Shown here piece by piece: positions 1 to 5,816 of a DNA stretch of 12,949 nucleotides. Source of the DNA: Chloroflexota bacterium. Lineage in GTDB: Bacteria; Chloroflexota; Dehalococcoidia; Dehalococcoidales; JAUYDJ01. The stretch's first letter is position 1. Every line of letters begins with the position of its first letter. The position numbers were made by a program, and so were the translations under genes. The stretch lies in assembly GCA_030690025.1 (NCBI GenBank), contig JAUYDJ010000241.1, forward strand, positions 1 to 12,949, read 5' to 3'. Below the pieces are notes generated by a model, which did no database searches, was not told the DNA's origin, and was given only the letters and a program-made list of their open reading frames with translations.

Positions 1-3
1 TGG

Positions 4-32
4 TTGACAAGGTTAGATATAAGGTCTAAATT
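4..32 (+). promoter_or_regulatory. Predicted sigma70-type promoter of the nuclease-like gene
   Basis: A consensus -35 box TTGACA (4-9) is followed by a 17-nt spacer and the -10 box TAAATT (27-32, 4 of 6 consensus bases). It lies about 45 nt before the ATG at 78 and fits expression of the nuclease-like gene that follows. This is the best -35 match in the window. It was read by eye and no start-site data are available. Confidence 0.5.
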
Positions 33-77
33 GTGATTAAGTTTAATTCATGAGCCAAATTTAAGAGGTTGATATTT

Positions 78-361
78 ATGTATATCGCGGAGCTTAGTGG
101 CAAATTGTCGACCAAGGTAGAAGGAAGAGAGGACATATTAACCTCTAACGTTTTTTCTTTTTTCAAATATACCGAGCGGAAAGTTTTTTTAAAGTCCTTC
201 TTAAACAAACTATTGAATCTGCAAGTTGATGATAATGATGTTGATTGTGCCGAGTTCAGTTTTTGGCCGAAGTTTGATGATAATACTGAACCGGATTTGA
301 TATTAGTGGTAGGGAAATACTATCTACTTTTCGAAGCTAAATTCCAATTCTATATAGAATC
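78..361 (+). pseudogene. PD-(D/E)XK nuclease-like protein, N-terminal fragment broken by a repeat
   Basis: The ATG at 78 is chosen over an in-frame TTG at 69 because AAGAGG (63-68) sits 9 nt before it. About 94 native residues remain. The N-terminal part is helical and contains REDILTSNVFSFFKY. It is followed by EPD (residues 71-73) and FEAK (85-88), which together give the PD-x12-ExK layout of the PD-(D/E)XK nuclease fold. At 362 a palindromic repeat begins; the frame stays open to 551 but only across repeat and foreign sequence. The region is clearly more AT-rich than the neighbouring genes, which suggests transfer. If the repeat and one AATC duplicate are removed, the frame would read on as ESDFNQNG for a few residues. 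The rest of the gene is absent, because the 3' end of a minus-strand gene begins at 485. Restriction or other defence nucleases use this fold, but the exact family was not recognised. Very likely non-functional. Confidence 0.6.
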
Positions 362-451
362 GTCATTGCGAGGAATCCGGGATGACGAAGCAATCTCAGG
401 GATACATCATAGAGATTGCTTCGCCCCGATTTTATCGGGACTCGCAATGAC
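362..451 (+). repeat. Palindromic MITE-like repeat, copy 1
   Basis: The outer arms are GTCATTGCGAG (362-372) and CTCGCAATGAC (441-451). The inner arms are GAAGCAATCTC (387-397) and GAGATTGCTTC (412-422). A small hairpin, CCCGATTTTATCGGG, lies in the right half. AATC flanks both ends (358-361 and 452-455), as expected for a 4-bp target duplication. Two related copies are at 5578-5646 and 11483-11575. No coding capacity was seen, so movement would need a transposase in trans. Confidence 0.85.
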
Positions 452-484
452 AATCGGATTTCAACCAGAACGGGACGATGCGTA

Positions 485-1642
485 CTACCCGTACCGCAGC
501 ACCGCCGCCAGCGACCCCTTATCCGGCATGTCTTCCGGTTTTACCGCGTAGACCGTGCCGCGGTGGACAAGGGTGTAGGCCGCCGCTATGTCCAGCAGGT
601 CGTCATCGCCGGGCTGGGGTTTATCATGCAGCTCGAGGCCGTTTGCGCCCGGGGTGAAAGTCCCCCATATTTGTTTATTCAGGGCGGCAAAGAGCAACTC
701 CACCTTCCCCTGGTATGATTTCGGGACAATTTCCTTGACATCGGTGGTGGTATGCCCGGTGCCCACAAAGCGATGGTAATCGGCGACGGCTTTGGCCTGC
801 GCCCGGGCAAAGTAGGGCTGCACCAGCGTCCAGGCGCGCTTGCGCAGCTCATCCGGGCTCAGCTCTTCGGGGTTACCGGTAAGTCCTTCCTCAAACAGGT
901 GCTGGTAGCTATTTGCCTCACGGTAGATAGCGTGGAGATAGTCCACCGCTGCCAGCACCAGTGGTGCATTTTCGTCATTTAGCACCTCCTGGCGCAGGCC
1001 GCGGTCAATCTGCTGGAAGTAGCGCAGGATGCCGCTCTTCATTATGTCTCCGGGACCCTCGCCATGAAATACCAGTCCCTCCTTACCCACCCCCGGGGCG
1101 CCGGCATGGTAGCGGAACTGCCTGCCCTCTCCCTCCTCGAATTTGAGGGCTTCGGCCAGGCTCTTGGGGACTGCCGCTGGCAGGTCCAACTCACGCGAGC
1201 CATCACGGGTACACTGCAGCAGCCTGACCTGGTTCTGGCTGAGCGCCAGCACATAATATCTGCCATCACCGCTGAACACGGCGAGCAGGGGCTTAATGTA
1301 GAACTGTTGACTGGCCACCGCCAGCTCGGCAAAACTGAATGGCATGCGGTAATAGCGGAACGTGTCTGAAGAGACGAAGATGGCCAGGCCGTCGCTCTGG
1401 CGCTGCCAGAAAAAGACGTCCTTCAGTAGTCCCTGGACGGGCGACAGGAACTTTATCGCTTCGGGACGGCGCAGGCCCAGTCCCACCAGGGCTTCTTCAG
1501 CCTGGCGCAGCAGGTTCTTCAGCCGTATCATGTCCTGCTTGGTGTCCGGGCCGGTCTTGTGCGTGGGCAGGTAGATGGAGACGGATGTCCCGGCGGGCCG
1601 GTCAATGAGCGCCTTCAATTCACTTCTGAGCATTATTTTCAT
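485..1642 (-). CDS. baeRF-type (bacterial eRF1-like) release factor family protein
   Basis: This 385-residue protein begins at an ATG with GGGAG about 8 nt upstream; a second in-frame ATG lies three codons on. The N-terminus carries SVSIYLPTHKTGPDTKQD followed by RLKNLLRQAEEAL, which I recognise from the bacterial archaeo-eukaryotic release factor (baeRF) families, close to families 3 and 7. A central beta-rich segment includes GRYYVLALSQNQVRLL. The C-terminal 110 residues look like the L7Ae/eL30-like domain of these proteins (VELLFAALNKQIWGTF, then a late AAAYTLVHRGTVYAV strand). No GGQ peptidyl-hydrolysis motif is visible, so classical termination activity is doubtful. A role in ribosome rescue or stress-time translation control is inferred from family and context. 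It lies 290 bp downstream of the stress-type operon on the same strand, with hairpins in between, so it may have its own promoter; no clear one was seen. Confidence 0.75.
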   Translation of the reverse strand: MKIMLRSELKALIDRPAGTSVSIYLPTHKTGPDTKQDMIRLKNLLRQAEEALVGLGLRRPEAIKFLSPVQGLLKDVFFWQRQSDGLAIFVSSDTFRYYRMPFSFAELAVASQQFYIKPLLAVFSGDGRYYVLALSQNQVRLLQCTRDGSRELDLPAAVPKSLAEALKFEEGEGRQFRYHAGAPGVGKEGLVFHGEGPGDIMKSGILRYFQQIDRGLRQEVLNDENAPLVLAAVDYLHAIYREANSYQHLFEEGLTGNPEELSPDELRKRAWTLVQPYFARAQAKAVADYHRFVGTGHTTTDVKEIVPKSYQGKVELLFAALNKQIWGTFTPGANGLELHDKPQPGDDDLLDIAAAYTLVHRGTVYAVKPEDMPDKGSLAAVLRYG

Positions 1643-1765
1643 CGTGTTACTCCCGTTCTAATACTTACTGGCCGGACACATTTAGCCTGGCCTTATTATT
1701 ATCTGTTTCTGGCTCGGATTAGTCCATTGTAGTTGATTCCATTCTCTTCTTATCTTTGACCCTAT

Positions 1766-1865
1766 CCCCTTCCCCTGAATGTAGGGGAAGGGGAGGTAGT
1801 GTTAAGAAGGGGACTTCGTCCCCTTCTTTTTATTTACTTCCCCCTCGCCTGTAAGGAGAGGGGGA
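1766..1865. repeat. Cluster of three consecutive G/C-tract hairpins
   Basis: Three inverted repeats follow one another in the gap between the hydrolase and baeRF genes. They are CCCCTTCCCCT (1766-1776) with AGGGGAAGGGG (1783-1793), a perfect 11-bp stem; AAGAAGGGGA (1804-1813) with TCCCCTTCTT (1819-1828); and TCCCCCTC (1839-1846) with GAGGGGGA (1858-1865). The surrounding CCCCTTCCCC/GGGGAAGGGG wording looks like a dispersed intergenic repeat, but no second copy is in the window. The rest of the 1643-1932 gap holds no gene that I can support. Confidence 0.6.
1804..1831 (+). terminator. Terminator-like hairpin with T tract, plus strand
   Basis: The 10-bp stem AAGAAGGGGA / TCCCCTTCTT, with loop CTTCG, runs into TTTTT on the plus strand. 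On the minus strand it is followed by TTAACAC, a poor U tract. The genes on both sides are on the minus strand. It would therefore stop antisense readthrough, or it is simply part of the hairpin repeat cluster. Confidence 0.4.
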
Positions 1866-1932
1866 CAAAGGGGGTGAGGTCTGCCGTAAAGATATTTAGC
1901 TGTGATTTGACATCGCTATCATGAACCATTGT

Positions 1933-2604
1933 CTAACTCTGGGGCTGGCCGAGGTGATTGGTAAACCAACCGGCGGCCAGCCGGGCTACTTCCTCCAGCG
2001 CACCCGGCTCCTCGAAAAGGTGCGTAGCGCCGGGGACGGTGGCCAGCTTCTTTTGCGCCTGTAGCCTGGCCAGGGCTTCCCGGTTTATCTCAACCACGGT
2101 CAGGTCATTACCGCCGACGATGAGCAGAGTGGGCGCTTTGACACGGGGTAGGGCGGCGCCAGCCAGGTCGGGACGGCCCCCGCGTGAGACAACCGCCCCG
2201 ATGACACCGGGGCGCTCGGCGGCGGCCACCAGGGCGGCTGCCGCGCCGGTGCTCGCTCCGAAATAGCCCACCCTGAGATTCCGGGTGTCCGCGCGCTGCT
2301 TGAGCCAGTCCGTGGCCAGGATAAGCCGGGTGGACAGCAGCCTGATGTCAAAGCGCAGGTGCGCGGTGCGGGTGTCAATTTCCTCTTCATCGGCGGTCAA
2401 CAGGTCGAATAGGAGGGTGCCCAGCCCGGCGTTGCGCAACACCCCGGCGACGTACTGATTGCGCGGGCTGCGCCGGCTGCTGCCGCTGCCGTGGGCAAAT
2501 ACCACCACCGCCGGGGCACCGGCGGGCAGGCATAAATCACCGTCCAGGGTGACTGTGCCGGCAGGGACCTTTACCGGGCACTCCCCGGTCTTATCCTTTG
2601 ACAT
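1933..2604 (-). CDS. Alpha/beta hydrolase, dienelactone-hydrolase-like
   Basis: The protein has 223 residues and no signal peptide, so it is probably cytoplasmic. The oxyanion-loop region VVFAHGSGSS lies at residues 34-43. The nucleophile elbow GASTG at 116-120 puts the catalytic Ser at 118. The acid is probably Asp167 in GGND, and His195 in GATHLFEEPG completes the triad. This order and spacing fit the dienelactone hydrolase branch of the fold; the natural ester or lactone substrate is unknown. The start codon overlaps the end of the phosphoribosyltransferase gene by 14 nt and has only a weak ribosome binding site, so translational coupling is likely. Proteins that fuse a COG1926 phosphoribosyltransferase to a hydrolase of this type are known (for example Mycobacterium tuberculosis Rv0571c), which supports a joint function of these two neighbours. 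Confidence 0.85.
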   Translation of the reverse strand: MSKDKTGECPVKVPAGTVTLDGDLCLPAGAPAVVVFAHGSGSSRRSPRNQYVAGVLRNAGLGTLLFDLLTADEEEIDTRTAHLRFDIRLLSTRLILATDWLKQRADTRNLRVGYFGASTGAAAALVAAAERPGVIGAVVSRGGRPDLAGAALPRVKAPTLLIVGGNDLTVVEINREALARLQAQKKLATVPGATHLFEEPGALEEVARLAAGWFTNHLGQPQS

Positions 2605-3304
2605 GGCTCTCGGTGGACCTCGCTGCCTGGTTTCTTCTTAGCTGCTCCTCGGCCAGGACGCTCAGCACCTCGTCATCTTCAACCGGTTCAAAACGCAGGT
2701 AGAACTGCCCTACGGCGGCGAAGAGTGGCGGGGTGCGGAGGCATACCATCTCATCCACATCCTCCGCCAATCGTCTCACGGTAGCCTCCGCCCCCACGGG
2801 TAACGCCGCGATTAGCCTGCCGGGCTGCTCCTGGCGCACCGCCCAGAGGGCGGCCTGGGTAGTGGCGCCGGTGGCCACCCCATCATCCGTGACGATGGCT
2901 AGCCGGCCCTTCAGGGGTATTTTGGGCAGCACCCGGCGGATTAGCGCAGTGCGGCGTGCCATTTCAGCCATCTGCTCGGCCTTTTCCTGCTCAATGTAAG
3001 CCTTGTTCACGCTCATCCCCTCTACCACGCTTTCATTGAGGAAGAGCCGGCCGCCTTCGGCTACGGCGCCCATGGCCAGCTCGGGATGGCCGGGCGTGCG
3101 CAGCTTGTGCGCCAGCACTATATCAAGGTCGGCGTCCAGCGCCCGGGCCAGCTCGCGGGCTACAATTATCCCGCCGCGCGGAATGCCCAGCACCACGGCC
3201 CGCTGGCCGCGCAATGCGGCCAACTCGCGGCCGAGAAGCTGGCCGGCTTCCCGGCGGTCTCTAAAGGGTTCGCTGCTGAAGGAGACGATGCGCAGTTTAC
3301 TCAT
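2591..3304 (-). CDS. COG1926-type predicted phosphoribosyltransferase
   Basis: The chosen ATG at 3304 has AGAGG 7 nt upstream and overlaps the stop of the preceding gene (3297-3304). It gives 237 residues. A start 13 codons further up is possible but has no better site. GIPRGGI (residues 40-46) is the family's substrate-side loop. VTDDGVATGATT (138-149) is the PRPP-binding signature with the two acidic residues and the TGAT turn. These features mark a type I phosphoribosyltransferase of the COG1926 group, whose acceptor is not established. A role in base salvage cannot be claimed. It sits in a tight run with a VOC protein upstream and an alpha/beta hydrolase downstream, and is probably co-transcribed and coupled with both. 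Confidence 0.85.
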   Translation of the reverse strand: MSKLRIVSFSSEPFRDRREAGQLLGRELAALRGQRAVVLGIPRGGIIVARELARALDADLDIVLAHKLRTPGHPELAMGAVAEGGRLFLNESVVEGMSVNKAYIEQEKAEQMAEMARRTALIRRVLPKIPLKGRLAIVTDDGVATGATTQAALWAVRQEQPGRLIAALPVGAEATVRRLAEDVDEMVCLRTPPLFAAVGQFYLRFEPVEDDEVLSVLAEEQLRRNQAARSTESHVKG

Positions 3305-3890
3305 TCGGCTGCCTCTTGCCGTGGAACAGCTCGCTGCCGGCACCGGGATAGACTACCCGCTCCAATACCGGCGTGGGTGTCTCCACTCTCGGCCAGACCT
3401 CCCACCTGGGCTCGGCTCCTTCCTGAGCATTCTTGGTCGGCACCCGGTCCCGCATCTGGGGTTTCTTGCGGATATCCACCGTCTCGACGTTGTGGGAGAA
3501 CTCGATGGGTATACCGTTAGGGTCGTGGGCGTAGATAGAGTGGATGAAGCCGTGATTGATGACAGCGGATACTTCAAAGCCGGCGGCTTCAAGTTTGTCT
3601 TTCAGCTCCCACAGGTCATCCTCGGTCTCCACGCCGAAGGAGACATGGTCGAAGATGAACGGGCCGCGCACCGGGCTACCCTGCTCTTTGGGCGGCACCG
3701 GCTCGACGCCGGGCCATTCAAAAAAGGCGATAAGGTCGTGCTTAGAAATCTGGAAGAAGTAGTGCCGGTAGCCCGGCTGGCCCAGCCCGGCCACCAGCCT
3801 CATGCCCAGCAGGTCTCTCCAGAAACGGATGGTGCGGTCCATATCGCCGGTGGCCATCGCCAGGTGATTGACGCCATTAAAAATGACCAT
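3297..3890 (-). CDS. VOC-fold (glyoxalase/bleomycin-resistance/dioxygenase superfamily) protein
   Basis: GGAGG (3902-3898) is 7 nt before the ATG at 3890 but only 1 nt before the in-frame ATG at 3896, so 3890 is chosen, giving 197 residues. Two beta-alpha-beta-beta-beta modules are visible. The first starts at VNHLAMATGDMDRTIRFWRDLLGM and the second at FDHVSFGVETEDDLWELKDKLEAAGF. Probable metal ligands are His9, His82 and Glu130 (in GIPIEF), as in metal-dependent VOC enzymes. DPNGIPIEF is the usual closing strand. About 65 polar, proline-rich residues follow the fold, which is longer than a minimal VOC enzyme. The reaction could be lyase, isomerase or ring-cleaving dioxygenase and cannot be decided here. 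It lies 75 nt after the universal stress gene and overlaps the phosphoribosyltransferase by 8 nt, so it is part of the same operon. Confidence 0.85.
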   Translation of the reverse strand: MVIFNGVNHLAMATGDMDRTIRFWRDLLGMRLVAGLGQPGYRHYFFQISKHDLIAFFEWPGVEPVPPKEQGSPVRGPFIFDHVSFGVETEDDLWELKDKLEAAGFEVSAVINHGFIHSIYAHDPNGIPIEFSHNVETVDIRKKPQMRDRVPTKNAQEGAEPRWEVWPRVETPTPVLERVVYPGAGSELFHGKRQPNE

Positions 3891-3965
3891 AGCCATTCCT
3901 CCAAATGTACTTCCAGTAACCTGCCCGGTCACTAAGTAGTGCCAGGGACTTTTTCCAGGTCTGCC

Positions 3966-4445
3966 CTATTTTGCGATGCCCGGCACACGGCCGGGGGCCC
4001 GCACCAGCATCACCGGCATGCAGGCGGAACGGAGCACCTGGTCAGCCACGCTCCCCCACATCCAGCGGCTTATCCCGGAGCGTCCGTGAGTGGCAATCAG
4101 GATAAGGTCAGCGCCGTTCTTGGTGGCATAATCGGCAATGGCGTCGGCGGGACGGCCAGCCTGAAGGACCTGCCACTGTGTCTTAACTCCATCATATTTG
4201 ATTTTGCTCACCACGTTCTTGAGATATTTCTCGGCCTCAGCGCGGTTTCTCGCCTCAATTTGCTGGGCCTCCTTGTCACTGAAAACAGGTCCGCCTTCAC
4301 TCACCAACGGCACATAGAAGGGTTCGACCACACGCACAAAATCGACCTCTTTCACGGCACAGCCTTTGGCGAGCGTGTCCAGATGGGGCAGCACGCACTC
4401 CGCCAGCGCCGAACCATCCAGCGGCACCAGAATCCTCTGATACAT
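3966..4445 (-). CDS. Universal stress protein (UspA family)
   Basis: The start at 4445 follows an AGGAAAGGG ribosome binding site and gives 159 residues, the usual length of a single-domain Usp. The N-terminal strand YQRILVPLDGS contains the conserved Asp10. The nucleotide loop ATHG-(9 residues)-GS at 118-132 fits the ATP-binding G-2x-G-9x-G-S/T pattern, except that Ala replaces the first Gly. The C-terminal strand MPVMLVRA is typical. Binding of ATP is therefore likely. Family members help cells survive starvation, oxidants or hypoxia, but the specific signal here is unknown. It is the first gene of the minus-strand stress cluster and faces ku across a 317-bp control region containing a palindromic candidate operator. 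Confidence 0.92.
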   Translation of the reverse strand: MYQRILVPLDGSALAECVLPHLDTLAKGCAVKEVDFVRVVEPFYVPLVSEGGPVFSDKEAQQIEARNRAEAEKYLKNVVSKIKYDGVKTQWQVLQAGRPADAIADYATKNGADLILIATHGRSGISRWMWGSVADQVLRSACMPVMLVRAPGRVPGIAK

Positions 4446-4478
4446 ACCCTTTCCTTTCTTTGCAAACGTCAAACTATT

Positions 4479-4498
4479 CTAAGGTGACGTCATCTTAG
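4479..4498. promoter_or_regulatory. 20-bp near-perfect palindrome, candidate operator
   Basis: The halves CTAAGGTGAC and GTCATCTTAG match as inverted repeats at 9 of 10 positions, centred on TGACGTCA. It sits 33 bp upstream of the universal stress gene start. A TAGAAT -10-like box (4481-4476, minus strand) overlaps its edge, and CTGCAG lies at the -35 distance, so a bound dimer would cover the spacer. This is the layout expected of a dimeric regulator site. The regulator is not encoded in the window. Confidence 0.55.
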
Positions 4499-4574
4499 CT
4501 GCAGGCAGGCTCGAAAACGCCGTAATATTTTCCAGTGCAAACACAGTATTGCAGGCTCTCTGCGGAGGTGGCAA

Positions 4575-4590
4575 TACGTAAAGCTACGTA
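4575..4590. promoter_or_regulatory. Paired TACGTA boxes, one helical turn apart
   Basis: Two TACGTA hexamers (4575-4580 and 4585-4590) are separated by AAGC, so their centres are 10 bp apart and the whole forms a dyad. The related phrases GCGGAGG (4562 and 4599 areas) flank them. They lie roughly midway between the divergent Usp and ku starts and could be a protein site. The remainder of the 4446-4762 gap shows no gene that I can support. Confidence 0.35.
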
Positions 4591-4709
4591 ATTTATGGCG
4601 GAGGACTCACTTATTTTGCCAGCCAGGGGAATACGTGACTGACCATGCTTCAGCTTTGGATTCTTCCGGAAACCTATTCGCCTGGCATTCTTTCCTTGAG
4701 AAAGGGATT

Positions 4710-4715
4710 TATAAT
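4710..4715 (+). promoter_or_regulatory. Possible -10 box for ku
   Basis: A perfect TATAAT (4710-4715) lies about 48 nt before the ku start. The only TTGA-like hexamer (TTGAGA at 4696) is 8 nt away, too close for a standard -35. Recognition would therefore need an activator or a different factor, or the match is chance. Confidence 0.35.
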
Positions 4716-4762
4716 AGTGTTAACAACAGCAAGAAGACCGTCACCTGAGGAAGGAGGACAAA

Positions 4763-5572
4763 ATGGCGCGAGCTTTCTGGAAGGGGGCCATCAGCTTTGG
4801 CATGGTGGTCATCCCGGTCAAAATGTACGTGGCTACCCAGAGCCAGACCCTGGCCTTTCACCTGCTGCATAAGAAATGCCTGACCCGGCCCAGGCAGGTC
4901 CTCTACTGCGAGGCCGATAACGAGTATTTCAGCGCCAAAGAGACGGTCAGAGGCTTTGAGTATGTCAAAGGGCAGTACGTGGTGCTTGACGAGAAAGACT
5001 TTGAAAAGGTGCCGGTGAAGACGGCCCACGCCATCGATATCCGCGGCTTTGTCGAAGCTGGGGAAATCGACCCGGTGTACTATCATGCCAGCCACTACCT
5101 GGAGCCGGAGGAGCTTGGCGTTAAACCGTTTGCCCTGCTCCGGGAAGCGCTGGTCAAGACCGGGCGGGTGGGTATTGCCAAAGTGAGCTTTCAGCGGCGG
5201 GAGCACCTCGGCTGCCTGAGACCGCTGGGTGACATCATGGCGCTGCACACCATGTATTATCATGACGAAGTCCTCTCCCGCAGCGAGCTTAACCCGCCGA
5301 AGCAGGAGCTTAAACCGGAGGAGCTGGAGCTGGCCACATCGCTGGTAAATTCCATGGCGCGCAGCTTCAAGCCCGACGAGTATGAGGACAAGTATCGCCT
5401 GGCCTTAAAGCAGCTAATCGAGGCTAAAGTCAGGGGCGAGGAGATTAAGGCGCCGCGGGCGCCTAAGGTGGAAGTGCCCGACCTTATGTCGGCGCTGCGT
5501 GCCAGCCTGGCAGCGGCCGCTAAGAAAGGGACTAAAGAGAAAGAAAAAGCGGCGGTGGGCGCCAAAGAATAG
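4763..5572 (+). CDS. ku: Ku, DNA double-strand break end-binding protein
   Basis: This 269-residue protein begins 7 nt after a strong GGAGG site. The opening RAFWKGAISFGMVVIPVKMY and the run FHLLHKKC are characteristic of bacterial Ku. Further family features are GFEYVKGQYVVLDEKDFEKV, the DIRGFV strand, YLEPEELGVKPFALLREAL and the helical MARSFKPDEYEDKYRLALKQLIEAK. Bacterial Ku is a homodimeric ring that threads onto broken DNA ends and recruits the LigD ligase/polymerase for non-homologous end joining. The core ends near residue 230. The last 30 residues are rich in Ala, Lys and Glu, like the basic tails that aid DNA binding and threading. No ligD is in this window. It is transcribed away from the universal stress operon, so shared stress control is possible. 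Confidence 0.96.
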   Translation: MARAFWKGAISFGMVVIPVKMYVATQSQTLAFHLLHKKCLTRPRQVLYCEADNEYFSAKETVRGFEYVKGQYVVLDEKDFEKVPVKTAHAIDIRGFVEAGEIDPVYYHASHYLEPEELGVKPFALLREALVKTGRVGIAKVSFQRREHLGCLRPLGDIMALHTMYYHDEVLSRSELNPPKQELKPEELELATSLVNSMARSFKPDEYEDKYRLALKQLIEAKVRGEEIKAPRAPKVEVPDLMSALRASLAAAAKKGTKEKEKAAVGAKE

Positions 5573-5577
5573 TAATT

Positions 5578-5646
5578 CTGTCATTGCGAAGCAATCTCTA
5601 TAATTTGTCTTTGAGATTGCTTCGCCGTCCCGACTCGCAATGACAG
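5578..5646 (+). repeat. Palindromic MITE-like repeat, copy 2 (shortened)
   Basis: The arms CTGTCATTGCG (5578-5588) and CGCAATGACAG (5636-5646) enclose GAAGCAATCTC and GAGATTGCTTC. Relative to copy 1 the left half lacks the segment between the GCGAG and GAAGC blocks, and the right-hand hairpin is shortened. It starts 5 nt after the ku stop, so the ku transcript would carry this fold in its 3' region. No target duplication is evident. Confidence 0.85.
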
Positions 5647-5762
5647 ATGGGAACGAATGGTCAGCCTATCCCAGCATCTGCTTCATCTGCCGGGCATTGA
5701 TGGCCGGGACGGGGATGGCAATACCCCAGGAATCCCACCTGGCGCACTAGTTTTTGAAGCTA

Positions 5763-5794
5763 AAAAGCCCCCCTTCAAGAGAGCGGGGGCTTTT
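5763..5794. terminator. Bidirectional intrinsic terminator between ku and the reverse transcriptase
   Basis: AAAAGCCCCC (5763-5772) pairs with GGGGGCTTTT (5785-5794) around a 12-nt loop. T runs follow on both strands: TTTTGTGTTTTT on plus and CTTTTTA on minus. It sits between the two convergent genes and can end both transcripts. The stretch 5647-5762 holds nothing else that I can support. Confidence 0.85.
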
Positions 5795-5816
5795 GTGTTT
5801 TTGGGGTTGATTTCAC

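Noticed and set aside
362..551. C-terminal extension of the nuclease-like frame
   Set aside because: These codons are the palindromic repeat and the reverse complement of the baeRF 3' end, not conserved protein sequence.
3003..3935. 310-codon plus-strand open frame
   Set aside because: It spans two well-supported minus-strand genes and has no recognisable domain, so it is a shadow of GC-rich coding sequence.
4499..4640. Possible riboswitch between Usp and ku
   Set aside because: I compared it by eye with c-di-GMP, cobalamin and guanidine riboswitch consensus elements and found no convincing core match.
5666..5747. Minus-strand frame ending INARQMKQMLG, reminiscent of NAC-type proteins
   Set aside because: The frame is open for only 26 codons between stops, has no start with a ribosome site and resembles the family over only about ten residues, which chance can explain.
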